A stretch of DNA of 64,000 bases, from assembly GCA_023391815.1 (NCBI GenBank), contig JAEWAF010000070.1:52359-116358 (forward strand), in the 5' to 3' direction. Below, piece after piece: positions 17,097 to 25,746 of this stretch. The DNA is from Pseudomonadota bacterium (GTDB taxonomy: Bacteria > Pseudomonadota > Gammaproteobacteria > Steroidobacterales > Steroidobacteraceae). A program made the translations under genes and the position numbers. The stretch's first letter is position 1. Every line of letters starts with the position of its first letter. The notes under the pieces are model-generated. The model was not told the origin of the DNA and did no database searches. It saw nothing but the letters and a program-made list of their open reading frames with translations.

Positions 17097-18326
17097 TTAC
17101 ATCCCCTCTCCGCCGCTGGCAGATTTGCTGACCGGTGCGACCGGGCTCGCGTTGGCCACCGTGGTCTTCACGTTGCAGGAAACAGGATTCGCCGACGCGG
17201 CCTTCTGCGCGGCGAATTGCGGGCTGGTCAGCGATTCCATGAACGCGACCAGATCGCTGATTTCGTCGTCGGTGAGATTCAGCGGACGGATGCCGCCGCT
17301 CAGGAAATCGTTGACCGGATCGCCCGGCCTGGTGACGCCGCCGTTGTTGTAGTGCTCGACCACGTCGCGCAAGGTCTTCAAGCTGCCGTCATGCATGAAC
17401 GGCGCGGTCACGGCGACGTTACGCAGTGTCGATGTCTTGAACGCGCCGATCTCATCGAGCGTCTCGGTCACTGCGAAGCGCCCCAGCTCGGACGCCTTCG
17501 GATTCGTGAGCACGGCCTTGTCGACATCGGTGCCCGCGCTCTTCGCGGTGAGGAACGCCGGTGCGAATTGCGGGATCTCCTTCTGAATCCGATTCACGCC
17601 GACGCCGATGTTGTGAAAGCGGTTGTCGGTGAACAGCGCGTAGTCCTGCTCGATGGCGTGACAAGAAACACAACGACCCTTGGTCAGAAAGACATTGAAG
17701 CCGCGCTTCACTTGATCGTTCACGGCACTTTGATCGCCACCGTAGTACCAGCGGTCCCACGGCGAATCGCCCGCGACGATGGTGCGCTCGAAGCTGGCGA
17801 TGGCCTGCTGCACTTCCTTCATCGTGACCTGCTCGCCTTCCTTGTTGAAGACTTTCTTGAAGCGCGCCACGTAATCGGGATCGGTGCGCACGATCTTCAA
17901 CACCGGCTCGTGATTCACCAGGCCCATTTCGACCGGATTGACGATGGGATGCTGAGCCTGGTCTTCCATGTCGACCGAGCGGCCGTCCCAGAAGAACAGC
18001 TTGAAGTACGCGGAATTGATCACCGTCGGCGCGTTGCGCGTGCCGGTGAGCTTGTTGATGCCTTCCGACGTCACGAGCGGACTATCGGTAAACGCTTTGT
18101 TCGGATCGTGACAAGTCGCGCAGCTCACCTCACCGGTGCTGCTGAAACGTTTGTCGTTGAAGAGCTTGTCGCCGAGCGCGATCTTCTCGGGCGTCTGCGG
18201 GTTGTTCGCCGGCACCGGCACCGGCGGCAGACCCAGCGGTTGGGCCAGCGCGGCTCCCATCGCAAACAGGCCAGACAAAATGCTGGCGCACGTCGTCACG
18301 CGCACGGTGTGAATCGGCGGTCCCAT
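17097..18326 (-). CDS. Diheme cytochrome c peroxidase / MauG-family protein
   Basis: A 409-residue exported diheme protein. The signal peptide is cleaved near ALA-Q (about residue 28). Heme motifs are CATCH (69-73) and CVSCH (219-223). Family blocks include 'VTSEGINKLTGTRNAPTVINS', 'FFWDGRS', 'TSTLRNVAVTAPFMHDGSL' and 'DLVAFMESLTSP'. This is the CCP/MauG fold, which reduces peroxide or carries out long-range oxidations in the periplasm. A tail of about 45 residues rich in Ala/Ser/Val is unusual. It is the first gene of the operon running down to 15215, with an inverted-repeat element 45-67 bases upstream. Confidence 0.9.
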   Translation of the reverse strand: MGPPIHTVRVTTCASILSGLFAMGAALAQPLGLPPVPVPANNPQTPEKIALGDKLFNDKRFSSTGEVSCATCHDPNKAFTDSPLVTSEGINKLTGTRNAPTVINSAYFKLFFWDGRSVDMEDQAQHPIVNPVEMGLVNHEPVLKIVRTDPDYVARFKKVFNKEGEQVTMKEVQQAIASFERTIVAGDSPWDRWYYGGDQSAVNDQVKRGFNVFLTKGRCVSCHAIEQDYALFTDNRFHNIGVGVNRIQKEIPQFAPAFLTAKSAGTDVDKAVLTNPKASELGRFAVTETLDEIGAFKTSTLRNVAVTAPFMHDGSLKTLRDVVEHYNNGGVTRPGDPVNDFLSGGIRPLNLTDDEISDLVAFMESLTSPQFAAQKAASANPVSCNVKTTVANASPVAPVSKSASGGEGM

Positions 18327-18370
18327 GCTGTGTCTCCCCTGCTCGGCCCGACACTCCAGTCGTAGCCCTG

Positions 18371-18393
18371 GTCTAAATTAGACAAAGTCTAAT
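18371..18393 (-). promoter_or_regulatory. Triple inverted-repeat element before the peroxidase operon
   Basis: The unit GTCTAA occurs in alternating orientation three times: GTCTAA (18371-18376), TTAGAC (18378-18383) and GTCTAA (18387-18392). This makes overlapping dyads such as ATTAGACAAAGTCTAAT (18377-18393). It sits between the HTH-only LysR gene, whose stop codon lies inside it, and the diheme peroxidase start. The T-N11-A style dyads suit a LysR-type regulator. Clear repeat; its role is inferred. Confidence 0.65.
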
Positions 18394-18706
18394 CAATGGG
18401 CGCGCGCTGACAATTGATCTCTTCAATAAGAGGCTCCGGAGCGGGGACGCGATCATTGCGGCTGACGGAGACGATGCGATCGGCGGCGCGCACGGCGACG
18501 CGAGCGAAGCGCAAGACTTTGCGTCCGTCTTCAGTGAGCGCGACATGCGAGCGATCTCGCTCGAACAAACGCACCCCGAGATACTCTTCGAGCTTGCGCA
18601 ACTGAATGCTCAGCGTGGATTGGGTGACGGAGCAACGCTCGGCGGCGCGAGTGAAGTTCAAGCACTCGGCAAGAGCGATGAGGTAGCGCAAGGCGCGGAT
18701 GGACAT
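18389..18706 (-). CDS. HTH-only (truncated) LysR-family regulator
   Basis: A 105-residue protein that is only the N-terminal winged helix-turn-helix and linker helix of a LysR regulator: 'LRYLIALAECLNFTRAAERCSVTQSTLSIQLRKLEEYLG', closest in feel to OxyR/CynR-type domains. The usual 200-residue effector domain is missing, and the 62 bases to the next gene cannot hold it. The reading frame is clean and the HTH intact, so it could still bind DNA without responding to a ligand. It is transcribed towards the diheme peroxidase operon, and its stop lies inside the repeat element at 18371-18393. Confidence 0.75.
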   Translation of the reverse strand: MSIRALRYLIALAECLNFTRAAERCSVTQSTLSIQLRKLEEYLGVRLFERDRSHVALTEDGRKVLRFARVAVRAADRIVSVSRNDRVPAPEPLIEEINCQRAPID

Positions 18707-18910
18707 GCGAACCCCTCGTTGGTCCAGCGCGAATGTTAGAAACCCTCGACCGGGAGTGGCGTCGACATCCTGTCGACTTCCCGCTCTCGATGCGCGTCCG
18801 AAAATACACCGCGTCGATGTCGGCCGCCAGCACCGTCAATGCAATGAACGGCGCTTTGCCGGCAGTTATTTCCGATCGGCCTCATCGACACGATCGATTG
18901 CAAGCGCGTT

Positions 18911-19399
18911 TCACCCGCCGTTGCCGAGCTTTGCCAACGCCGGGCCGGTCACGCGATAGATGGTCCATTCATTCATCGGCACCGCGCCGAGGCTCTTGTA
19001 GAAATCGATGGCACGCTGATTCCAATCGAGCACCGACCATTCGAGTCGACCGCAATTTCGTTCCAGCGCGATGCCCGCCAGACGACGCAACATCTGCTCG
19101 CCATAGCCGTGGCCTCGATACGGCTGACGAACGTACAAGTCCTCGAGATAGATGCCGGGCTTGGCCAGGAAGGTCGAGAAGTTGTGGAAGTACAGCGCGA
19201 AGGCGACGACCTCGCCCTCCGGCAGCCGGCCCATGATGACTTCGGCTTTCGGCTTCGGGCCGAACAGGTGCTCATGCAATTGCGCTTCGGTCGCCGTCAC
19301 TTCATGCAACAGCCGCTCGAACTCGGCGAGCTCGCGAATCAATTGCAGGATCATTGGCACGTCGGCCGGGGTCGCCGGCTCAATGCGCAGGCTGGTCAT
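18911..19399 (-). CDS. GNAT-family N-acetyltransferase
   Basis: A 162-residue GCN5-related acetyltransferase. The start 'LRIEPATPADVPMILQLIRELAEFE' is typical of the diamine-acetyltransferase-like branch. The acetyl-CoA-binding loop is 'QPYRGHGYGEQMLRRLA', with 'YLEDLYVR' before it and 'WNQRAIDFYKSLGAVPMNEW' after. Length is normal for a single GNAT domain. Substrate (polyamine, thialysine or other amine) not decided. The 204 bases between it and the HTH-only LysR gene hold no gene I can support. Confidence 0.88.
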   Translation of the reverse strand: MTSLRIEPATPADVPMILQLIRELAEFERLLHEVTATEAQLHEHLFGPKPKAEVIMGRLPEGEVVAFALYFHNFSTFLAKPGIYLEDLYVRQPYRGHGYGEQMLRRLAGIALERNCGRLEWSVLDWNQRAIDFYKSLGAVPMNEWTIYRVTGPALAKLGNGG

Positions 19400-19555
19400 G
19401 GCTCGCTCCCACTCACGATGAAGTCTCCTCGAAGGCCCGGCATCGTACCTTGCATCATTAAGTGAATCGATATATTTTCACTACGCGTGCGAGGGTTCGT
19501 GTGGCGTTTCGGGTTCATGGATTAAAAGAATTTTGAACGAAGCGGCGGAGCGAGG

Positions 19556-20476
19556 ATGAGCGCTGACACCAAATTGCCTTTGAATGCCCTGCGGGCGTTC
19601 GAGGCCGTCGCCGCCCACTTGAGCTTCACCGGCGCCGCTCAGTCCCTGAACGTGACCACCGCGGCGGTCAGCTCGCACATCAAGTCGCTCGAAGAATTCC
19701 TCGAGACTCCGCTCTTCGTCCGGCACAGCCGCTCGGTACGACTCACGCCACAGGGTGCGCGTTTGTTGCCGGGCGTGCAACGAGGCATGGGCGAGCTGAC
19801 GCGCGCGGTCGATCAGTTACGCCTCGATCGTAGTAGCGGCTTGCTCAACATCAGCCTGCTCGGCTCATTCCTGCAGAAATGGTTGCTGCCGCGACTCGGC
19901 GATTTCTATCAGAAGCATCCCGAGGTGGACTTGCGCTTCAGCGCCAGTCGCGAGCTGATCGACTTCATGCAGACCGATTTCCATGCCGCCGTTCGTTACG
20001 GCTCCGGCAGCTGGCCGCAGTTGCAGGCGGAGAAGATGCTCGACGACTGGGTATTCCCGGTCGCCAGCCCCGCGCTGTTCGCGAAGCTCGGTCCGATCAC
20101 GACCCTTGGCGATCTGAATAAATATCCGCTGCTTCACAGTGCGAGCGAACCGTGGGTGGATTGGCTGCGACGGGTCGGCGGCGACACGACACGCATCGAG
20201 CGCGGCCCGATTCTCGACGACTCCGCATCGGTGCTGGCCGCGGCCGAGCAGGGTCATGGACTGGTGCTGGCGAGATGGTCGCTGGTCGCGGGCGATCTGG
20301 CGTCGGGACGGCTGGTGAGACCCTCGACTCAGAGCGTGAGACAGCACAATTCTTATTACTTCGTCGCCCCGGCGCATAACTTCGAAGTGCCGAAGGTGAT
20401 TCGATTCAGAAACTGGCTGCGCGAAGTGTGCAGCCAGTTTCCACCGCCCGAAGGCGAGCGCCTCGAACCGCAGTAG
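19556..20476 (+). CDS. LysR-family regulator, GcvA-like
   Basis: A 306-residue full-length LysR regulator. The N-terminal HTH contains 'LPLNALRAFEAVAAHLSFTGAAQSLNVTTAAVSSHI', with the 'PLNALRAFEA' opening of the GcvA/AmpR subgroup. The effector-binding domain follows ('LLNISLLGSFLQKWLLPRL' to 'RFRNWLREVCSQF'). GCGAGG precedes the ATG. Its nearest neighbours are GNAT on the opposite strand upstream and DoxX converging downstream, so the target is not obvious. Confidence 0.88.
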   Translation: MSADTKLPLNALRAFEAVAAHLSFTGAAQSLNVTTAAVSSHIKSLEEFLETPLFVRHSRSVRLTPQGARLLPGVQRGMGELTRAVDQLRLDRSSGLLNISLLGSFLQKWLLPRLGDFYQKHPEVDLRFSASRELIDFMQTDFHAAVRYGSGSWPQLQAEKMLDDWVFPVASPALFAKLGPITTLGDLNKYPLLHSASEPWVDWLRRVGGDTTRIERGPILDDSASVLAAAEQGHGLVLARWSLVAGDLASGRLVRPSTQSVRQHNSYYFVAPAHNFEVPKVIRFRNWLREVCSQFPPPEGERLEPQ

Positions 20477-20485
20477 CTGGCGTAC

Positions 20486-20902
20486 TTACGCAAGGGTCGG
20501 TTGCGCCGATCCGAGCGTAGCCTTAGCGCGCGCAGGCGCAGCCTGCAACGCCACCACCACGCTGATCACAATCAAGTACACCGGGTATTCCCAACCACCG
20601 CCCGTGTTACTGAATACCCAGCCGTTGCCCATGTGGACCCACAACGCACCGAGCAACACCGGGATCAAACCGAGCGCCACCCATCGCGTGCGGTAGTTGA
20701 TCACCAACAACACACCGCCGACCGTCTCGAGCGCGAACACCACATACGCCAACGCCGACGGCAAGCCGATCGACGCGAAGTACTGCGCCGTGCCCGCGAG
20801 CGTAAACGTGAAGAACTTCAGGATCAGACCGTGAGCAATGAACATGAGGCCCAACGAGACGCGTAACAGCGCATTGCCGGCCTGCTGCGAACTGGAGAAC
20901 AT
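20486..20902 (-). CDS. DoxX-family membrane protein
   Basis: A 138-residue integral membrane protein with four hydrophobic segments and the DoxX-type start 'GNALLRVSLGLMFIAHGL', then 'ALAYVVFALETVGGVLLV' and 'PVLLGALWVHMGNGW'. DoxX proteins have been linked to thiosulfate:quinone oxidoreductase subunits and to redox stress. Here it follows a cytoplasmic rhodanese gene on the same strand (58-base gap), consistent with sulfur or thiol metabolism. The 14 bases up to and including the start region match those of the rhodanese gene. Confidence 0.85.
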   Translation of the reverse strand: MFSSSQQAGNALLRVSLGLMFIAHGLILKFFTFTLAGTAQYFASIGLPSALAYVVFALETVGGVLLVINYRTRWVALGLIPVLLGALWVHMGNGWVFSNTGGGWEYPVYLIVISVVVALQAAPARAKATLGSAQPTLA

Positions 20903-20960
20903 GACAGCACCTCTGGATGTACGATGATCGATCGAGGATTGGAAATCGTGAGTCGGGCGT

Positions 20961-21323
20961 TCAGCGCTCGACCGGCAACTCGTTCTTCACCCAGGCTTCG
21001 AAGCCGCCTTCCATCTCGACGACTGGAATGCCGGCCGACGCCAGCTCCACCGCCGCCGCCGCGGCGAGCTTGCATGTCTGGCTGTAGCAATAAAGAACGG
21101 CCGTGCGGTCTTTGCGGAGCCCGGCCAGGGTGTGCCACTTGCCCTGCGGCAAGTTGATGGCACCGGGGATGTGGCCCGCCTGATAATCGCTGGGTAGGCG
21201 CACATCGACGATGGTGATGGGCTCGTTCCGGCGGATCTGGCCGTGCAACTCGTACGGACCGGTGAGAAAAGCCAGCTTCTGGGCGAAAAACTCGCGCGCC
21301 TGGAGGGTATCCTGAGTGGACAT
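20961..21323 (-). CDS. Cytoplasmic rhodanese-like protein
   Basis: A 120-residue single rhodanese domain without a signal peptide. The family block 'IVDVRLPSDYQAGHIPGAINLPQG' is present. The active-site region is 'LYCYSQTCKLAA', in which the first Cys is at the catalytic position and a second follows four residues later, giving a CxxxC-like pair. It is first in a two-gene unit with doxX and is divergent from a LysR regulator (21441), which is the likely controller of the pair. Confidence 0.87.
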   Translation of the reverse strand: MSTQDTLQAREFFAQKLAFLTGPYELHGQIRRNEPITIVDVRLPSDYQAGHIPGAINLPQGKWHTLAGLRKDRTAVLYCYSQTCKLAAAAAVELASAGIPVVEMEGGFEAWVKNELPVER

Positions 21324-21440
21324 GACAGCACCTTCATTGACGGCCAGGCGACGCCCGACCTGATGGGTGCTACGTTAGTGAGCCGCGGGCGCCGGATCAT
21401 CGGGCCCGGCGGCATGGGATTTATTCCCCGATCGAAGCCA

Positions 21441-22364
21441 ATGCAAAACCTCACCGACATCGCGATATTCGTCAAAGTAGTCGAGCTCTCCAGCTTCACG
21501 GCCGCGGCCGAAGCATTGGAGATGTCACAGCCCGTGGTCAGCAAGGCCATCACTCGGCTGGAGGAGAAGCTTGGCGCGCGATTGTTGAATCGCACCACGC
21601 GCCGACTCAGCCTGACCGAAGCCGGCTCCGAATTGTTCCGGCGCACTGGCAGCGCGCTTCGTCAGATCGAGGATGCCGAACTGGAAGTTGCGCGGTTTCA
21701 AACGGAGCCGCGCGGCACGTTGCGCGTGTCCGCACCGATGTCATTCAGCATCCTGCAGCTCGGCCCGGCCATTCAAACATTCATGGAGCGTTATCCGGGC
21801 GTCACCGTCGAGCTGAGCATGGACGATCGGCAAGTCGATCTGGTGGAAGAAGGCTTCGACGTGGCGATTCGCATCGGCCGGCTGCGCGATTCGAATCTGA
21901 TCGCCCGCAAGATCGCGCCGACTCGCCAGGTCATCGCCGCCTCGCCCGCCTATCTTGCGAAACATGGCACCCCGGAACGCCCCGAAGATTTGCTCGAGCA
22001 CAACTGCATCCTTTATTCGCTCCTGAGCGCGCCGCGCGAGTGGCGGTTCACGGACAGCGAAGGCGAGGAGTACGTCGTCCCGGTGAACGGCAATCTTCAC
22101 TCGAACAATGGGCTCGTGAATCGCGCGGCCGCGGTCGCCGGCGGCGGCATCATCCAGCTGCCGACGTTTTATCTCGGCGATCAACTGCGATCGGGTGAGC
22201 TGAAGCCGGTGCTTTGCAAGTTCAGGCCACCCGAGATTGCCGTGCACGCCGTCTATCCGGAGCGACGCAATCTGATGCCGAAGGTGCGCGCGTTCGTCGA
22301 TTTCGTCGCGACCACGTTCGGGCCGGAACCGCCCTGGGAGAAAGGCTGGACGCTCGAGGACTGA
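21441..22364 (+). CDS. LysR-family regulator, divergent from rhodanese-doxX
   Basis: A 307-residue LysR regulator. The HTH has 'LTDIAIFVKVVELSSFTAAAEALEMSQPVVSKAITRLEE', the DhcR/PtxR-like arrangement, followed by 'RLLNRTTRRLSLTEAG' and a full effector domain ending near 'RAFVDFVATTFG'. ATG 21441 gives the canonical N-terminus; an upstream frame-open extension is not family sequence. It is divergently placed from the rhodanese-doxX unit with 117 bases between starts, the classic layout of a LysR regulator and its target. Confidence 0.9.
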   Translation: MQNLTDIAIFVKVVELSSFTAAAEALEMSQPVVSKAITRLEEKLGARLLNRTTRRLSLTEAGSELFRRTGSALRQIEDAELEVARFQTEPRGTLRVSAPMSFSILQLGPAIQTFMERYPGVTVELSMDDRQVDLVEEGFDVAIRIGRLRDSNLIARKIAPTRQVIAASPAYLAKHGTPERPEDLLEHNCILYSLLSAPREWRFTDSEGEEYVVPVNGNLHSNNGLVNRAAAVAGGGIIQLPTFYLGDQLRSGELKPVLCKFRPPEIAVHAVYPERRNLMPKVRAFVDFVATTFGPEPPWEKGWTLED

Positions 22365-22373
22365 CCCGAATAA

Positions 22374-22399
22374 AAACGCCGCTTCAATGAGCGGCGTTT
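22374..22399. terminator. Bidirectional terminator hairpin between lysR and the TonB receptor gene
   Basis: A ten-base perfect stem AAACGCCGCT / AGCGGCGTTT with a six-base loop lies between two converging genes. The arms supply T runs on both strands, so it can terminate either transcript. Confidence 0.85.
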
Positions 22400-22422
22400 C
22401 GTTTTCAACCCCGGCGGCGGAC

Positions 22423-25362
22423 TCAGAACTGCTTGGCCGCGGCGACCTTGAAGTAACGACCGAGCGGATTGCCGATGAATGGATCGTAGCTCAGATCGAG
22501 CCGCACCAGCGGCGGATCGCGATCGGTCAGATTGATCACGGCCGCGCTGAACGTCGTCTCACCCGGCAGCTGCAAGCGATACACCAGATCGTGCGTCAGG
22601 AACGAGCCCACTTCGCGGAAGCCATCCGGCACGCTCGACCGCACATCCGTCACGCCATCGATATAACGCGTCGTCCACCGTATGCCGTGGCTGCCGACGC
22701 TGTAATCCATATAAGCCGAGCCGCGCAGCTTAGGCAAAGAGCCAGTGCCCGCGCCACCCCGAGTGCCGGCGTAATCATCCTTCTCTTGAATCAGGATGCC
22801 TTCGACATACAGAGCATCGCGCTCGTACTTCAATGTATATGAACCATCCGCGCCGACGAGCAGCTCGCCGCCCAGCACACCCTCGAACTGATACGACAGG
22901 CTGGCATCGAGACCCGAGATGTTTTCTTCCGGTCCATTGATGACATCCACTCGAGTGCGGATCAGGTCATCGGCATTGCAGGCCGTGGGGGTCGTGAAGG
23001 TGAAGCGCTCCTGCAAGCCATCGTAGGCGGCATCGTTACAATGGTTGGGATCGCCGCGATTCACACCGAAGAACGCCGCCACGAGCTCGGTGCCACCTTC
23101 GGTGCCGATGGGGTTCTTGAACTTGAAGTTCCAATAGTCCAGCGATCCTTTGAAATTCCCCGCCTGCACGATCGCACCGACGTTGAAGGTGTCCGCCTCT
23201 TCGGGCTTGAGATCCGGATTGCCGTAATTTGCATACGGCTTGTAGCCGCGCGCCACGCTCGTATAAACCAGCGTCGTGCTGAAGCCGTCCAGCAATTGCG
23301 TCTGCTGCGGGCCTCGGAACGTGCTGCCGGCCGAGCCACGCAGCGCCAGCCAGTCGAGCGCTTGCCAGCGCAGGGAGATTTTCGGATTGGTGGTCGAGCC
23401 GACCAGGCCGCCGTAATCCTCGTAGCGCAGGGCGAGTTGTGCTTGCAACGACTCCAGCAGCGGCAAATTGACTTCGCCGAACACGCCGAACACGTCGCGG
23501 CTCAAGTCCTGATTACGCAGCGGACCGAAGAAGGTGAACACGCCGAATTGGGTCCGGCAATTCATGTTGCCGTTGACCGGCGTATCGACGCACGGATTCT
23601 TGTCGATATCGGTCCAGTAGTTCACTTCGCGCTCGTAGCCTTCGTCTCGGTATTGACCGCCCGCGGCCCAGCCGATCGCGCCGCCCGGCAGCGACCACGG
23701 CAGCTCGCCGTTGAACACCAGGTCCAGCGCCAGGGTCGATGAGGTGTCGATCGCGCCGTTGTTCTCGAACATCCAATCGATGACCGCCGGATCGTTGGCG
23801 AGCGCGGCGTTGTAGTTGTAATCGTTGATCGCGCCCGTCGACGGATTGCCCGCGAAGGCATTCGAGAACGGATTGAAATATAAACATCCGGCCGACCCCG
23901 GCGCCGAGCCTGCCGCGCAATTCGGTCCGCCCAGTCCGTTCAACGCCAGTTGCAAGCGATACGCGAGAATGTCCGGCGTCCGGGTTTCGCGCGTGTTTTC
24001 GCTGTAGGTCACCGCGGCGTCCCAGCCGATCTCCGGGCCGAACTCGCCGTCGAGACTCGCCGACAAGCGGAATCCATCGAACAAGCGCTGATCTTTCTTG
24101 CCTTCACCGGTGAGCGGATTGCCGCCGTTGCCGAGCGGACGCCATTGCAGGCCACTCGCGGCCACGTAGCCGGTGTTGCGGATCCTGGTCTGATCCGCCG
24201 GGGACAACTGAGCCAGCAGTGCCGTGAGGCCGGGATTTCGCAGCGGAACGATGTAGGTCGGGCTCACCAGGTTTGCGGTAGGAGTCGCGGTCAGATTCGC
24301 GCCCTGCTGTGGACCGTACGATGGTGAGGAGTTTTCTTCCGGAGCATCGTGCACAGCGTAGAGCCCCTCGACGTGCAGTCGGGTCTTCTCGCCGAGATCC
24401 ATGTTGAATTCGGTGTAGAGCTGATAGTGCTCCTCGCGCTCGACCAGGTTATCGAACGTGATGTATTGGAAACGACAGCCGTTGCCAGCGATTTCGAATC
24501 CGCCCAGCGCCGAACAACCGGGATCGCGGAAGGTCGGCGGCGCGGCCGTGCCGTTGGGCATGATGTACTGGCCGGGGCTGCCGAAACCCGAGAAGCCGCC
24601 CTGCGGATTCTCATCGTAGGTGCGCACCGCCCAATCGCGTTCCGTCGAGTTCAACTCCGACCGATGGCGGTAACCGCCGGCCACCAGGATGTTCCAGTTA
24701 TCGGCGCGATGGCCCCATAAGGCGTTTGCATGGTAGTCGCCATCCGTGCCGTCGATGTAACTGTAGGAGGCGTCGAGCGACAAACCGTCCACGTTGGTCT
24801 TGGTGATGAAGTTGACGACGCCGGCGACCGCATCGGAACCATACGTCGCCGCGGCACCATCTTTCAGCACTTCGATGCGGCCGATCGCCGCCATCGGCAA
24901 CAGGTTGGTGTCGACGCCATTGCCCGTCGGAGAACCTGCGATGCGTCGGCCGTTCATCAGCACCAGGGTTCGTACCGCACCGATGCCGCGCAGATTGATG
25001 TTGCTGCTGCCGGTCGATTGCGCCGAGCCGAATTGATTCGATTCGCCGAGCACGCCCTGCACGGCGGGGATGGACTTCACCAGATCCACCATCGAGGGTG
25101 AGCCCTGCATCTGCAGATCTTCGGCGGTGAACACGTCAACGGGCAGCGCCGCGTCCTCGGCCGTTCCTTGAATATATGAGCCGGTCACCACGATGACTTC
25201 CAGCTCTTGCACGCTGGCCTGCTGAGCCATCGACGCGCAACTGCCGAGCAGCAGCGAGCCTGTCAGCACGTTGCGCACTCCATCCCGCAACTTCTGATTG
25301 ATGGCCACGCCATCGCTCGACGTGCGCACACGCCGTACCCACGGACTGCGACTCGGAATCAT
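22423..25362 (-). CDS. TonB-dependent outer-membrane receptor
   Basis: A 979-residue TonB-dependent receptor. After a signal region ending near SMAQQA comes a TonB-box-like 'VQELEVIVVTGSYIQGT', then the plug domain ('DLVKSIPAVQGV', 'NINLRGIGAVRTLVLMNGRRI', 'IEVLKDGAAATYGSDAVAGVVNF') and a long beta-barrel ending in phenylalanine ('FKVAAAKQF'). The plug wording fits the large carbohydrate/peptide-type receptor group rather than siderophore receptors, but the substrate is unknown. ATG 25362 follows a strong GGGGGA site; a GTG four codons upstream is less likely. Confidence 0.93.
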   Translation of the reverse strand: MIPSRSPWVRRVRTSSDGVAINQKLRDGVRNVLTGSLLLGSCASMAQQASVQELEVIVVTGSYIQGTAEDAALPVDVFTAEDLQMQGSPSMVDLVKSIPAVQGVLGESNQFGSAQSTGSSNINLRGIGAVRTLVLMNGRRIAGSPTGNGVDTNLLPMAAIGRIEVLKDGAAATYGSDAVAGVVNFITKTNVDGLSLDASYSYIDGTDGDYHANALWGHRADNWNILVAGGYRHRSELNSTERDWAVRTYDENPQGGFSGFGSPGQYIMPNGTAAPPTFRDPGCSALGGFEIAGNGCRFQYITFDNLVEREEHYQLYTEFNMDLGEKTRLHVEGLYAVHDAPEENSSPSYGPQQGANLTATPTANLVSPTYIVPLRNPGLTALLAQLSPADQTRIRNTGYVAASGLQWRPLGNGGNPLTGEGKKDQRLFDGFRLSASLDGEFGPEIGWDAAVTYSENTRETRTPDILAYRLQLALNGLGGPNCAAGSAPGSAGCLYFNPFSNAFAGNPSTGAINDYNYNAALANDPAVIDWMFENNGAIDTSSTLALDLVFNGELPWSLPGGAIGWAAGGQYRDEGYEREVNYWTDIDKNPCVDTPVNGNMNCRTQFGVFTFFGPLRNQDLSRDVFGVFGEVNLPLLESLQAQLALRYEDYGGLVGSTTNPKISLRWQALDWLALRGSAGSTFRGPQQTQLLDGFSTTLVYTSVARGYKPYANYGNPDLKPEEADTFNVGAIVQAGNFKGSLDYWNFKFKNPIGTEGGTELVAAFFGVNRGDPNHCNDAAYDGLQERFTFTTPTACNADDLIRTRVDVINGPEENISGLDASLSYQFEGVLGGELLVGADGSYTLKYERDALYVEGILIQEKDDYAGTRGGAGTGSLPKLRGSAYMDYSVGSHGIRWTTRYIDGVTDVRSSVPDGFREVGSFLTHDLVYRLQLPGETTFSAAVINLTDRDPPLVRLDLSYDPFIGNPLGRYFKVAAAKQF

Positions 25363-25746
25363 GTTATCCCCCACTAGAACTGCGGCCGTTGCCCGCCGCG
25401 TCGGCGAACACTTGCTGGTGCGTGTTCTATCGTCAGTCGTTCGCAGGATCCCCCGGGAAACGCATTCATTGCGTCGCTCGTGGTCGCCGCGAACTTTGTT
25501 TGGTGCTTGCCGTGGCCATCATGACCGCGTTGTGTCAAGCACTCGGGGTGTTGTACGTGACACTGTCAGCGAGGGTCAACGCGCTTAATAAATCATTGCA
25601 ATGGCGCGCGTGAAATTTGCGTACTTCGACGTGACATTCTCGTTTTTATTCTGTACGTCGGAATCTCGGCGAGAAAAGATACAGATCAGTTTCGTGATTG
25701 CACGCCTGAACATCGGTGTGTTCCAGCTCGCAGTACACGACGGAGC
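25363..25746. other. Gene-free stretch upstream of the TonB receptor
   Basis: The 384 bases between the receptor start and the kinase stop hold no coding sequence I can support. The only structure seen is an 11-bp palindrome TGACACTGTCA at 25558-25568, whose half-sites resemble the TetR-type operator at 7564-7578. It probably carries the receptor promoter. Confidence 0.5.

Noticed and set aside
16950..18365. Long plus-strand open frame (471 codons) across the diheme peroxidase gene
   Set aside because: It is antisense to a gene with two heme motifs and a signal peptide; the product is Arg/His/Asp/Val-rich with no recognisable domain, as expected for a shadow frame in GC-rich DNA.
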